The notes beneath the pieces are model-generated. The model searched no databases. It had not been told where the DNA came from and saw nothing but the letters and a program-made list of their open reading frames with translations. The position numbers and the translations under genes are program-made. This document shows positions 8,408 to 16,961 of a DNA stretch of 64,000 nucleotides, piece after piece (position 1 is the first letter of the stretch; every line of letters starts with the position of its first letter). Source of the DNA: a virus; the IMG/VR virus record IMGVR_UViG_3300023235_000008, positions 62,001 through 126,000 of that record; one strand, 5' to 3'.

Positions 8408-8989
8408 ATGAACAAAACGATTTTGTGCGACTGTGATGGAGTTGTCGCAGACTGGGTTGGCGGCTTTGAAGAGTGGCTGAAAGAAACTCATGATCGTGAA
8501 CTTGAGCCAGAGTCAGAAGGTGTTTATAAAGTTGAATACCGTATTCCCGGCGTGACAAGCGTTGAAGGCGCTGCATTCGTTGAAGAGTTCAATCGTTCTG
8601 ATTACATTGGTCGCCTAGCACCATTTCGTGACGCACAAGAGTATGTTGCGAAGTTGCATAGCGAAGGCTTTGTGTTCCACGTAATCACCGCCATTGAAGA
8701 TACTCCTGAGATTTACGAGCGTCGGTTGAAGAATCTGACTGACCTGTATGGTTCAGCGATTAGTAAGCTGACATTGGTTGGTGATATACCAAACAAGATT
8801 CATCACTTGACCAAATACCGTGACACTGGACGTTTCTGGATTGAAGATTCAATCGGCAATGCAAAAGACGGTCACGAGTTGGGTCTAGAAACTATCTTGG
8901 TTAAGCACGGACACAGTGTAAACTTCACACACGACGACATTCACCCAATCGAAACGTGGGCAGAAATCTACGAAATCATTTCAGAGTAA
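8408..8989 (+). CDS. HAD-family 5'(3')-deoxyribonucleotidase-like protein
   Basis: Proteins of this group remove phosphate from nucleoside monophosphates. The N-terminus CDCDGVVADW holds the DxDGV motif (nucleophile D8, acid D10) of the NT5C-type HAD superfamily. Later segments HVITAIEDTPE (motif II, S/T) and WIEDSIGNAK (motif IV acidic residues) complete the pattern over 193 residues. ATG at 8408 is chosen because AAGGA lies upstream; an earlier ATG at 8384 is possible. It fits with the phage's other nucleotide genes. Confidence 0.75.
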   Translation: MNKTILCDCDGVVADWVGGFEEWLKETHDRELEPESEGVYKVEYRIPGVTSVEGAAFVEEFNRSDYIGRLAPFRDAQEYVAKLHSEGFVFHVITAIEDTPEIYERRLKNLTDLYGSAISKLTLVGDIPNKIHHLTKYRDTGRFWIEDSIGNAKDGHELGLETILVKHGHSVNFTHDDIHPIETWAEIYEIISE

Positions 8990-9001
8990 GGAACATCACA
9001 C

Positions 9002-9130
9002 GTAAGCAAAGAAACCTTCCGTGAATATCAAGAAGAGTATGGCGGAACCCCGTGCTTTGATAGGAATGGTAACTATGCAGGATTTATGCCCGAACCGTTT
9101 GATAACACCGAACATCAAAATAATGATTGA
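9002..9130 (+). CDS. Small ORF without a standard start codon
   Basis: A 43-codon frame (SKETFREYQEEYGGTPCF...) follows AAGGA at normal spacing, but the codon in the start position is GTA. The amino-acid composition looks like a genuine protein, and the stop overlaps the -35 box of the next promoter. Either the start was mutated from ATG or GTG, or the frame is not translated. Confidence 0.35.
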   Translation, partial: VSKETFREYQEEYGGTPCFDRNGNYAGFMPEPFDNTEHQNND

Positions 9131-9154
9131 CAACGCCGACAATCCTGCTATACT
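9127..9154 (+). promoter_or_regulatory. Sigma70-type promoter
   Basis: TTGACA and TATACT are spaced by 16 bases, 36 bases before the ATG at 9191. Confidence 0.75.
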
Positions 9155-9190
9155 CCAAAAGTAAGTTGATTCAAACGGAGAGATTGAAAA

Positions 9191-9610
9191 ATGACCATCA
9201 AGACATTTAATCGTGGTAACCTAAACGCAGTTCGCAGTGACGTTATGGCAGCACTTGCTGAAGTTGGCGAAAAGCACGGCGTAGCATTTGACCTTGGCAA
9301 CATTCGCTTTGAAGATAAAGCATTCCGTGTCACAATGAACGCTAGTGTAACCGCAGTTCCCGACGAAAAAGAACAGTTTTGGGAAGCAATGTCCCAAAAC
9401 GCCGATGAAGCCGAACTGATTCGTGAAACTGCTTTTACGAACGTTCTGCCAGCATCGCTTCGTGGCCGACAGTTTGAAATCGGTGGTCGTATCTTTACAC
9501 TAGTCGGTGTTAAGAAATCCCGCTACAAGTATCCATTCTCAGGCGTCGGTCAACAAGGCGGTCGTTACAAGTTTACTGTTGATCAAGTCGTGAACGGCTT
9601 GATTGCTTAA
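9191..9610 (+). CDS. Hypothetical early phage protein
   Basis: A 139-residue protein (MTIKTFNRGNLNAVRSDV...) with GGAGAG upstream and its own strong promoter. The second half (GGRIFTLVGVKKSRYKYPF) looks beta-rich and basic. Function unknown. Confidence 0.75.
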   Translation: MTIKTFNRGNLNAVRSDVMAALAEVGEKHGVAFDLGNIRFEDKAFRVTMNASVTAVPDEKEQFWEAMSQNADEAELIRETAFTNVLPASLRGRQFEIGGRIFTLVGVKKSRYKYPFSGVGQQGGRYKFTVDQVVNGLIA

Positions 9611-9632
9611 CCCAATAAACGGAGATATTAAA

Positions 9633-9962
9633 ATGACTAAAGCACTCGTTGATGCACATTACGCAGCCAAGTTCGAAGCCGCCAAAGCGTCCAAAGAAGT
9701 TTATGACAAAACGGGCGATGCCTTTTATTGTGGTTTTGCTTGGGTATCAGTCAAACTTGATGGTCGCAACCGTAAGACTGCCGCAGCACTGGTTAAGATG
9801 GGTTTTCGCAAAAGCGTGTATCCCAAGCGGTATGATCTATGGAATCCCGGCGGACTTAATGTCCAAAATGTTGACATCAAAGAAGTTGGCGCAAAAGCAT
9901 ACGCTGCTAAGTTTGGCGAACTAACGGGACTTGATGTTTATGCTGATTCACGACTAGATTAA
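9633..9962 (+). CDS. Hypothetical early phage protein
   Basis: A 109-residue protein (MTKALVDAHYAAKFEAAKAS...) with GGAGATATTAAA before its ATG. It is transcribed with the preceding gene, and the pair ends before the terminator at 10091. Function unknown. Confidence 0.75.
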   Translation: MTKALVDAHYAAKFEAAKASKEVYDKTGDAFYCGFAWVSVKLDGRNRKTAAALVKMGFRKSVYPKRYDLWNPGGLNVQNVDIKEVGAKAYAAKFGELTGLDVYADSRLD

Positions 9963-10090
9963 GAATACCCGAACCTTACCCTTTTAGAAAATGGTTTACA
10001 CGAAGTCACATAAAAGATAACTTGCTATAGGTCAAAATCCACAAGTAAGGTCGGGCGTTGTTTGTATGGTGGGAAAGTTATCAATCGTGA

Positions 10091-10122
10091 AAAACCCCGG
10101 TTTGTTATGACCGGGGTTTTTG
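10091..10122. terminator. Bidirectional intrinsic terminator
   Basis: A 10-bp stem (AAAACCCCGG / CCGGGGTTTT) around a 10-base loop, with A and T runs on both sides. It lies between convergent transcription units: the early genes ending at 9962 and phoH on the minus strand. Confidence 0.85.
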
Positions 10123-10131
10123 CTATCGGAA

Positions 10132-10848
10132 TCAATCGTCGTTATAAATCCGCAATACTTCTCGTACTGCTTCACTTCGTTGTACGTCTGTTTTATCAAA
10201 CGATGAATGTGAAATAACATCAGACGAACGCTGTTGCATAAGTCCAATAAACTCAACCAAGCCGTTTTTTCTAATAATATCGGTTTGTGCCAAGTCGCCC
10301 GTTAGGACAAGTTTACTGTTTTCTCCAATGCGTGTTAGTAGCATTTTCATCTGGTTTTCAGTGGTATTTTGAACTTCGTCAGCGATGATGTATGAATTTC
10401 GAAATGTTCGTCCTCGCATCATAGCCAATGGTGAAATCTCAATGACATTTTCATTAACGTATGTTTCAATGCTTTTGGCAGAGTAATATTCTTCCAATAC
10501 ATCAAAAATAGGTCGTGTCCAAGGTGCCATCTTTGCATTTAGGTCACCCGGCAAGAAGCCATGTTTTTCGTCGTCAACGCCAACTGCTGGTCGTGTCACA
10601 ACGATCTTTTCTACTTTTCCTTCTTTGAACGCTTTAATCGCCGCCATCACAGCCAACAGGGTTTTACCTGTTCCAGCTGGTCCAGTAGCGAACACAATCA
10701 ATTTATCTTCATTTAGAAGATTGTCAATGTATTCTTCTTGATTCAGTGAACGTGGAATCATTTGAACGGATTGTTTCTTTTGAACGAATTCATTGAATTG
10801 AATGGTGTTGTCTTTTGGTGCTTTTTGTGCGCGTTTTCTTCTTGACAT
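10132..10848 (-). CDS. phoH: PhoH-like P-loop ATPase
   Basis: A 238-residue protein with FATGPAGTGKTLLA (Walker A, residues 53-66), VVTRPAVGVDDEKHGFLPG and YIIADEVQN (Walker B), the diagnostic PhoH order, with LTGDLAQTD near the end. PhoH proteins are frequent in marine phages; the biochemical role (RNA helicase/ribonuclease-linked ATPase) is not settled. The gene stands alone on the minus strand between two plus-strand blocks. Confidence 0.9.
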   Translation of the reverse strand: MSRRKRAQKAPKDNTIQFNEFVQKKQSVQMIPRSLNQEEYIDNLLNEDKLIVFATGPAGTGKTLLAVMAAIKAFKEGKVEKIVVTRPAVGVDDEKHGFLPGDLNAKMAPWTRPIFDVLEEYYSAKSIETYVNENVIEISPLAMMRGRTFRNSYIIADEVQNTTENQMKMLLTRIGENSKLVLTGDLAQTDIIRKNGLVEFIGLMQQRSSDVISHSSFDKTDVQRSEAVREVLRIYNDD

Positions 10849-11002
10849 ATGTTTTCTTCTCCATTGTTATATGGTGACCCAGAAGGTAAACACTATGTGC
10901 TTTTATTGCGAAACCTCGTTTACCTTGGCTCACAATATTATTTACTTTAAAAAAATGTTTTAGAAGTAGGTATATTATAAATTTATATAAAAGATAAAAG
11001 GG

Positions 11003-11518
11003 CTATCTTTTCCATTCACAATACAATCTTTTTCCGTCTTGCTGAAAATCAACAACGTCATACCCAAATAATGCCGCAAAATGACGCAATAAATCTTCAC
11101 TCCATTCAAACACTTGTATGCCTTTGAAATCATCGTTTCCGTGATCGTGTTGTCCGGGATTGCAACGCCAGAAGATTCGGGCGGAGGTACTACATAATGC
11201 GTCGTCTACACATTTTATCTGATTTCGAATATCGGAATATGTACCGAAGTTTATGCTGCCGAGACAAAAAGCCACATCGAAATATTCTTTTGGCTTGAAA
11301 TCTTCAATAGCCACCACTTCATCAGCACCCACATCCGTGATATCTATGCCATACACATCTAGTTTTCCTTTAAATGGGTTGGTGCCGCAGCCAACATCCA
11401 ATACACGTTCGTGTCCAATCTTGTCAAGCAATGCCCAACCTGAATGCTCATATTGATCCAATGTCCTATCACGCTGTAACCACGTTGTTGAAAAATATTT
11501 TTTAAGTAATGTATGCAT
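11003..11518 (-). CDS. Class I SAM-dependent methyltransferase
   Basis: Motif I is RVLDVGCGTNPF, followed by VYGIDIT (acidic residue binding the ribose) and a later FDVAFCLGSINF strand; the total of 171 residues is typical of a minimal Methyltransf_11 fold. The substrate is unknown. The gene diverges from the sulfotransferase-like gene through a palindrome with a TATAAATA motif facing each way; its ATG overlaps that element. Confidence 0.75.
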   Translation of the reverse strand: MHTLLKKYFSTTWLQRDRTLDQYEHSGWALLDKIGHERVLDVGCGTNPFKGKLDVYGIDITDVGADEVVAIEDFKPKEYFDVAFCLGSINFGTYSDIRNQIKCVDDALCSTSARIFWRCNPGQHDHGNDDFKGIQVFEWSEDLLRHFAALFGYDVVDFQQDGKRLYCEWKR

Positions 11519-11532
11519 ATAAATATTTATAT
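11517..11532. promoter_or_regulatory. Palindromic divergent late promoter
   Basis: ATATAAATATTTATAT is a perfect 16-base palindrome. It holds TATAAATA, the T4 late promoter core, on the plus strand (11518-11525) and on the minus strand (11524-11531). The downstream start codons are about 5 bases from each copy. Confidence 0.7.
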
Positions 11533-12070
11533 GATTTCATTATTACCAGAAAAAATCTTCTATACAGGTGCGCCGGGAAGCAAGTGGAGCGGTGTTGCCC
11601 AGAAGTTCGAGCAGAATCACGGATTTGATACATCGGACAGAACGCCATATAGGCAATACAGCCACGGCAAGTTCAGTGGTCATATAGGTGCATATTTCGG
11701 CACAGGTATGGAGTTTCCAGCCCTTGTAGATGATTGGATTTTAAAGAAGCCGTATTCGGACGAAGGTATTCCATTATTGAAGTCACACGAATGGGTATAT
11801 AAACTACCAGAGATTCAGCGAGTATTCCCCGATGATTGGATTGTCTTTGTGTGGCGAGATTCAGAACAATGTTTTGATTGGTGGAAACAAGCGGGTGGAT
11901 GGAATATTACATATCCGAACTACGATTGGTACGTTAACGACAAACTTATGTATGCACGTATCGAAGAACAGAATCAACTTATGCTGGATTTTGCGGCATT
12001 ACATAATCTAGCGTGGCATCAACAATCTCCAAAAACCGATGATGTATGGGTGGCAGTGTATAAGCCGTGA
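11531..12070 (+). CDS. Sulfotransferase-like P-loop protein
   Basis: The N-terminus KIFYTGAPGSKWSGVAQ resembles the PAPS-binding loop of sulfotransferases, and WIVFVWRDSEQCFDWW resembles the 3'-phosphate-binding R-D-S segment. The 179-residue length is shorter than most cellular enzymes but similar to phage versions. If active it would move a sulfate group onto a glycan or small molecule. ATG at 11531 follows TATAAATA; an upstream ATG at 11513 lies inside the divergent gene's start. Confidence 0.5.
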   Translation: MISLLPEKIFYTGAPGSKWSGVAQKFEQNHGFDTSDRTPYRQYSHGKFSGHIGAYFGTGMEFPALVDDWILKKPYSDEGIPLLKSHEWVYKLPEIQRVFPDDWIVFVWRDSEQCFDWWKQAGGWNITYPNYDWYVNDKLMYARIEEQNQLMLDFAALHNLAWHQQSPKTDDVWVAVYKP

Positions 12071-13491
12071 TTATAGCAGCAGCATTAATAGCGGGTATTC
12101 TTTATGGATTTATAGTTGGTATCGTTCCAGCAGCGGGTGCGACCACAGGATTGGTTGCATTGTATGCAGTAATGCCGTTCTTATTGGCTGACCCATATGC
12201 GGGCGTGGTATTCTTAATGGCGGTGGTAGCGGCCTCAACAACCGCCGATAGTTTCACCAGTATCTTATTGGGTATTCCCGGTGCCAATAGTTCAGCAGCC
12301 ACGATGGTTGACGGATTTCCATTAGCACAACAGGGTCGGGCAAGTTATGCCATTTCTGCCGCCGTCACCACATCTACGGTCAACGGATTATTTTGGGGTT
12401 CTATCGTGTTCCTGTTACTTCCTATATACAGTCAAGTCATATTAATCTTTGGTATACCAGAACTATGGGCGTTCACTGTATTGGCATTGGCGACAGTGGG
12501 GTTTCTTTCAACAGACAAGCCACTATTGAGTATAATCGCCATTGGTGCTGGTATCTTCCTTGGATTAGTAGGGGTTGACCCAGCTACCAATGACCCCCGT
12601 TTCACAATGGGATGGTTCTATTTACAAGATGGTATCCAGTTGATTCCAGTGGTGGCAGGATTATTTGCGGTTCCCGAGTTGCTTGAAGGTTTTAAGAAAC
12701 GCCGTGCCACCACAACGGTTGCAAAACGTGAAACTATTGAAGGAATGAAGGCAGTATGGGATAACAAATGGTTATCGATGCGTGGTGGATTTATAGGTGC
12801 GCTTGTTGGATTATTGCCGGGTCTTGGCGGATCGGTCAGTGATTGGTTATCGTATTCACAGGCTGTTGCAAGTAACCCAAATGAAGAGTTTGGTAACGGC
12901 AACATCAAAGGCGTGATTGGACCTGAAGGCTCTAATAATGCACAAAAAGCTACCAGTATGATTCCGACTGTATTGTTCGGTATTCCCGGTGCACCATTCG
13001 CAGCGGTTCTAATGGGATTGTTTGCGTATCTTGGCATAGAGTTGGGTTCACCTGACCTTATGAATGACACACAGTTTTTTCAAAGTATGAGTATCGGTTT
13101 TCTTGCCGCCACCCTAATCGTTGGTATCATTTCATTAATATTCGTTAATACCGTATGCAAAATCACGAGTATTCCATACATATACTATTTTCCGTTGTTA
13201 TTGGTAATGATAGTATGGGCGTGTATGCAATACACGGGTGGATGGGAAGATTTTGCGGTGTTGGCATTCTTTAGTTTTTTTGGAGTGGGTATGAAAAGAT
13301 ATAAATATTCACGACCGGCGTTGTTGGTTGCATTTATTCTAGCAAGCAAAGTAGAAGCATTATCGATACAACTTACAACCCTATACGATTTCACTACCCT
13401 CATAGAAAGACCGCTGTTCTTGATTTTAATGGTTATAATCATTGCGGTGTTCGCATTTAGTTTCAAGAAAGGAAAAATCAAATATGCGTAA
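12067..13491 (+). CDS. tctA: TctA-family tripartite tricarboxylate transporter membrane subunit
   Basis: The large membrane subunit of TTT transporters, which import citrate-like carboxylates with a periplasmic binding protein. The 474-residue protein is made of about 12 hydrophobic segments. Family signatures are the N-terminal GIVPAAGATTGL loop, ILLGIPGANSSAATMVDGFP and the repeated half-site VLFGIPGAPFAAVLMGLF, plus LLPGLGGSVSDW. It starts with GTG overlapping the previous stop and runs into tctC by 8 bases. No 4-segment TctB is seen. A phage-borne transporter would act in the host inner membrane during infection. Confidence 0.88.
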   Translation: MIIAAALIAGILYGFIVGIVPAAGATTGLVALYAVMPFLLADPYAGVVFLMAVVAASTTADSFTSILLGIPGANSSAATMVDGFPLAQQGRASYAISAAVTTSTVNGLFWGSIVFLLLPIYSQVILIFGIPELWAFTVLALATVGFLSTDKPLLSIIAIGAGIFLGLVGVDPATNDPRFTMGWFYLQDGIQLIPVVAGLFAVPELLEGFKKRRATTTVAKRETIEGMKAVWDNKWLSMRGGFIGALVGLLPGLGGSVSDWLSYSQAVASNPNEEFGNGNIKGVIGPEGSNNAQKATSMIPTVLFGIPGAPFAAVLMGLFAYLGIELGSPDLMNDTQFFQSMSIGFLAATLIVGIISLIFVNTVCKITSIPYIYYFPLLLVMIVWACMQYTGGWEDFAVLAFFSFFGVGMKRYKYSRPALLVAFILASKVEALSIQLTTLYDFTTLIERPLFLILMVIIIAVFAFSFKKGKIKYA

Positions 13492-14524
13492 ATTTTTAGT
13501 AGCCTTATTTTTGGTGTTGGCTACACCAGTATCCGCCGATATCACATTCGTTGTGCCACAGAAACCCGGTGGCGGAACAAGTGTTTGGGCACAGATTGTT
13601 GCTACTGAACTTGAAAAGAAACTTGGCGAAAAGATTGTTATTCGCCACATTCCCGGTGCAAGAGACATTCCCGGCTTTAATAAGTTTCATAATGAGTTGC
13701 AGCACGATGATAATATGGTGATGATTTCACACGGCGGTAATGCTGTTAGTTTTCTACAAGAAGAAGTAGATTATAACTATGCTGATTATGATAGCATTGG
13801 TTCAATGAACTTGAATATTTTAGTAGCCAAGAGAGCGGATGCATCTGGCAAGATTAGATTCGCCGCAGGTTCTGGTATGGTTCCAGAAGCATTGGCTATG
13901 TCTATTTTGTTATGCGATGATGGCAAAGCACAAACATATGCATATTATGCTAAGTGTTTCAGTGACAATGTGGTATGGGTTAAAGGAATGAGTGGCGGCG
14001 AACGCAGACTAGCATTCCGCAGAGGCGAACTAACCGCAACTCGTGAAAATCCAGCAGCATTCAAGAAGCACGTTAATCCGATGATTGAATCGGGTGAAGC
14101 ATCATATTGGTTTGACCACGGTGTATTAGATACTGAATCGGGTAAACACACTACCGATCCAAACACTGGCAATACCAAAATAACTGCATTATCGTTAGAT
14201 ACACAATCAAGTGATTTTTATGCAGCATATAATCTAGTTACAAGCTTCCGTGATGGTTTACAGAAGGCATTGTGGGTGCGTAAGGGCAATCCTAATACTG
14301 AAAGATTGCGTCAGGCATTGACAGAAATGGCTAATGATCCAGAATCAGTAAAGATTATCCAATCTAAAGTTGGTGTATACGAATGGAAGATTGGCGAAGT
14401 GGGAAATGCACATCGTGACCGTATTATGAGCTTTGTAACAGAATCATCGTTGCGGGCATTGGTTAGATTTAATAGTGAAGTGCTTGGTTTAAGTAGTGTG
14501 TATAAGAAAGAACTTGTTGATTAA
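13484..14524 (+). CDS. tctC: TctC-type periplasmic solute-binding protein
   Basis: The N-terminus MRKFLVALFLVLATPVSA is a clear signal peptide. The mature protein opens ITFVVPQKPGGGTSVWAQ, the conserved Bug/TctC start (I..VVP..PGGG.D..A), and continues EKLGEKIVIRHIPGA. The 346 residues are close to the family length (about 320-330). It would deliver substrate to TctA. The preferred ATG at 13484 has AGGA upstream and overlaps the tctA stop, so the two are translationally coupled. Confidence 0.85.
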   Translation: MRKFLVALFLVLATPVSADITFVVPQKPGGGTSVWAQIVATELEKKLGEKIVIRHIPGARDIPGFNKFHNELQHDDNMVMISHGGNAVSFLQEEVDYNYADYDSIGSMNLNILVAKRADASGKIRFAAGSGMVPEALAMSILLCDDGKAQTYAYYAKCFSDNVVWVKGMSGGERRLAFRRGELTATRENPAAFKKHVNPMIESGEASYWFDHGVLDTESGKHTTDPNTGNTKITALSLDTQSSDFYAAYNLVTSFRDGLQKALWVRKGNPNTERLRQALTEMANDPESVKIIQSKVGVYEWKIGEVGNAHRDRIMSFVTESSLRALVRFNSEVLGLSSVYKKELVD

Positions 14525-14682
14525 TGATACACGTTAGCTCACCGATTGGGGGATTAGACACCGATATTTTTGGGATGGTGGACTTCATTGTATCACACTT
14601 GATCTTTATCGTGAAGGTGAAATGGAAGATTATTTTCCCGAAAGAAAGTATTGAAAAGCATAAATACTTAAAACGAGGGTGA
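14524..14682 (+). CDS. Small hydrophobic ORF after tctC
   Basis: A 52-residue frame beginning at TAATG on the tctC stop; it has one hydrophobic segment (MVDFIVSHLIFIVKV) and a basic tail. Too small for TctB. The overlap suggests coupling, but it could also be non-coding. Confidence 0.35.
   Translation: MIHVSSPIGGLDTDIFGMVDFIVSHLIFIVKVKWKIIFPKESIEKHKYLKRG
14659..14666 (+). promoter_or_regulatory. Late-type promoter motif CATAAATA
   Basis: It lies 23 bases before the ATG at 14690, leaving room for a leader with a ribosome binding site (GAGGGTGATC). It opens the late block that leads into lysis genes. Confidence 0.6.
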
Positions 14683-14689
14683 TCACCAA

Positions 14690-15229
14690 ATGGATTTAAA
14701 AAATGTAGTTGACAATACCCGAAATCTTTATATGACAGATAGTATACTGTCATCATTACTTGATTTCGAACGTGTTCTAGATAGTGTGGATATATATGCA
14801 TTCAAGCATTGGATTAAGGGCGAGCTAGTAGCTGGACCAGAAGTTGAGAAGTATTGGGTTACTTGTCAGTTTATGTATCCATACAAACTAATGCCCGATC
14901 CAGCCGCTTCAAGACGTTTGCTTGATTATAACTGCAAAGTGCATTTCCAAAAAACAGAGCTACAAACACCAGTTAAGGTAGAAACACCCGACGACTTTAA
15001 ACCCGGTACACAACTACCAAAACAACGCAGTGTGCCTATATGGTTGGTAACTATTCGTATGCCTAAAGACTTGATTGGCGATATTCGTCAAGGATTTATT
15101 GAGATTGAAGGTCAGAATATTAATATGGAAGATATCGATCAGGCTATGGAAGAAGATTTGGACGAAGAAGGTGCAGCAGAAGGCGGTATCGAAGATGCAG
15201 CCGACGAAGAATTAGGATTAGAGTTTTAA
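14690..15229 (+). CDS. Conserved late T4-like phage protein
   Basis: A 179-residue protein with an ordered first 130 residues and a very acidic tail (DIDQAMEEDLDEEGAAEGG). No named domain. The late-type promoter, and coupling to the next gene and the lysozyme, suggest a virion or assembly protein. Confidence 0.75.
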   Translation: MDLKNVVDNTRNLYMTDSILSSLLDFERVLDSVDIYAFKHWIKGELVAGPEVEKYWVTCQFMYPYKLMPDPAASRRLLDYNCKVHFQKTELQTPVKVETPDDFKPGTQLPKQRSVPIWLVTIRMPKDLIGDIRQGFIEIEGQNINMEDIDQAMEEDLDEEGAAEGGIEDAADEELGLEF

Positions 15230-15846
15230 TGTATAGTTTTATCAATAAACCACTTAACGAAGGGTTAAAAGAACAGGAGCTACGTGATCTTATCCATGAT
15301 GAAATTCACATTGATGAGTTTCAAGCCAAAATGGGCGATGATGATCAGATTATTGTAGTTAGCTTCAAGGTAAAATATCGAGCAGCAGCAGCTGATCTAG
15401 AAAGCTTTCTTGAAAAAGGATATGACATCGTATTGGATGCAGAAGCTGGTAAAGCCGAGTTCCAAGATGGTTGGTATTTGGTATTTGTAGAGTTTGAACG
15501 CAGACTTACATTCCCAGAGCAACTTATGCTTATCCTTAAAGAATTAAAAAATATCAGTAACGTGGATAAATGGAAATTTCGTTATGGCGCATCACGTAAG
15601 CGTAATGTTCCAGAATGGGAGTTAACAGTTAATAACTTGAAACGCATTGTTCCGATGAGTCCACAAAAATATCGTGAAATACACACACAAGAAGAAGAAG
15701 AAACACTTGCGTTAGAAAGTATGTTAACAAACAGTAATATTAAGCGAACACCGTATAAGGATTTGACGAAAGAACAATACGAAATGCGTATGTCCGCAGG
15801 GCTTGCTGTAAATGGATTTAAGATTTTAGATAGGGGTAGACGATGA
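15229..15846 (+). CDS. Conserved late T4-like phage protein
   Basis: A 205-residue protein with mixed alpha/beta character and no motif I can name. TAATG coupling to the preceding gene and 4-base overlap with the lysozyme gene make it part of the same late unit. Confidence 0.75.
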   Translation: MYSFINKPLNEGLKEQELRDLIHDEIHIDEFQAKMGDDDQIIVVSFKVKYRAAAADLESFLEKGYDIVLDAEAGKAEFQDGWYLVFVEFERRLTFPEQLMLILKELKNISNVDKWKFRYGASRKRNVPEWELTVNNLKRIVPMSPQKYREIHTQEEEETLALESMLTNSNIKRTPYKDLTKEQYEMRMSAGLAVNGFKILDRGRR

Positions 15847-16523
15847 GTTTTTTCAGTTGGTTAAAAAATATATTTAAGACCGAGCAGAAAAGCGAACTTG
15901 AAGTTAACCGCAGTAAGGCACAAAAGAAAAAAGAAAAGGCAGTCGCCGTTCGTGAAAAACAACGCCAAAAAGCAATAACCCAACAAGAAGCCGATGAAAA
16001 AGCAGAGAAACAGGCAACCGTAGACGCAACGAAAGCATCTGCCGATATCGCTAAAGAACGCAAACAAACAATATCTACAGAAGACTTTATTGTTAAACTA
16101 CGTAGCGACTTAGAGCGTGACGAAGGTATTAAATATGAAATATATCTTGACCATCTTGGATATCCTACGTTCGGGATTGGTCACTTAGTTAAACCCAGTG
16201 ATCCAGAATACGGAAAACCAGTTGGCACACCAGTATCAAAAGAACGTTGCTACGACGCATTCAGAGAAGATATCCAAATATCCATCAATGATTGTCGCCA
16301 ACTATTCGCAGATTGGGATAACCTACCCGAAGAAGTTAGACTTATCACTGCAAATATGGCGTTTAATATGGGTAGAAATCGTTTGGGTAAGTTCCAACGA
16401 ACCATTGCTTTCATTGATAACGCAAAATGGATTAAAGCAGCAGATGAAATGGTTAACTCACGTTGGTATCGACAAGTAACCAATCGTGCAGAACGACTCG
16501 TAAAACGTATGCGAACCGTTTAA
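15843..16523 (+). CDS. T4-type lysozyme (GH24) with charged N-terminal extension
   Basis: It cleaves the peptidoglycan glycan strand. Residues 81-226 align with T4 gpE: LERDEGIKYEIYLDHLGYPT gives the catalytic triad E94, D103 and T109, followed by FGIGHLV, later NMAFNMG and SRWYRQVTNRAERL at the C-terminus. Residues 1-80 are a hydrophobic start (MSFFSWLKNIF) plus a Lys/Glu/Ala-rich coiled coil not found in gpE; it might anchor or delay release. It is the first gene of a lysis cassette. Confidence 0.9.
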   Translation: MSFFSWLKNIFKTEQKSELEVNRSKAQKKKEKAVAVREKQRQKAITQQEADEKAEKQATVDATKASADIAKERKQTISTEDFIVKLRSDLERDEGIKYEIYLDHLGYPTFGIGHLVKPSDPEYGKPVGTPVSKERCYDAFREDIQISINDCRQLFADWDNLPEEVRLITANMAFNMGRNRLGKFQRTIAFIDNAKWIKAADEMVNSRWYRQVTNRAERLVKRMRTV

Positions 16524-16570
16524 CTAAGATAAATAATATACATATTAACTAAGATAAATAATATACATAT
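16521..16570 (+). repeat. Perfect tandem duplication of a late promoter
   Basis: A 25-base unit (16521-16545) is repeated immediately (16546-16570) with no mismatch. Each copy carries GATAAATA (16528-16535 and 16553-16560). It lies upstream of the holin gene, after the lysozyme stop. Confidence 0.85.
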
Positions 16571-16589
16571 ATAACTAGGAGTTATCAAA

Positions 16590-16961
16590 ATGGAAACATC
16601 AGTAATCGATCTAAGTCCAGTTCTAACCATCCTACTACAATGCCTCGGCGGTGTTGTTCTAGCAGTTGGTAGTTGGGCATTATACAAAGTTCAGCAGAAG
16701 TTTGGACTAGAAAACGAAGACAAAATTCGTGAAGTAGTTATGGGCGCTATTGAGCGTGGCGTTACTTACGGCAAGCACAAAGCCGAAGAAGAACTTAAAG
16801 ATGCCGATTGGGCTAAAGTTGAAACAAAGAATGCATTGGTCGCTCACGCAGCATCATACGTTCTTACTAAGGTTCCTGACGCTGTTAAGAAGTTCAAGTT
16901 GTCTGAAGATCAGGTAAAAGAGTTGGTTCTTACTAAACTCGACGTGCCAGCTAAGAAGTAA
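16590..16961 (+). CDS. Holin (LL-H-like)
   Basis: A 123-residue protein with one N-terminal membrane segment (VLTILLQCLGGVVLAVGSWA, residues about 9-28), then a helical charged domain typical of the Holin_LLH group. Holins open the inner membrane at lysis time. Its position directly after the lysozyme, before spanin-like genes, supports the role. AGGAG lies 8 bases before the ATG, and two tandem late promoter copies precede it. Confidence 0.7.
   Translation: METSVIDLSPVLTILLQCLGGVVLAVGSWALYKVQQKFGLENEDKIREVVMGAIERGVTYGKHKAEEELKDADWAKVETKNALVAHAASYVLTKVPDAVKKFKLSEDQVKELVLTKLDVPAKK

Noticed and set aside
12618-13070. 150-codon antisense frame inside tctA
   Set aside because: A shadow of the membrane-protein codons; no promoter, no ribosome binding site.
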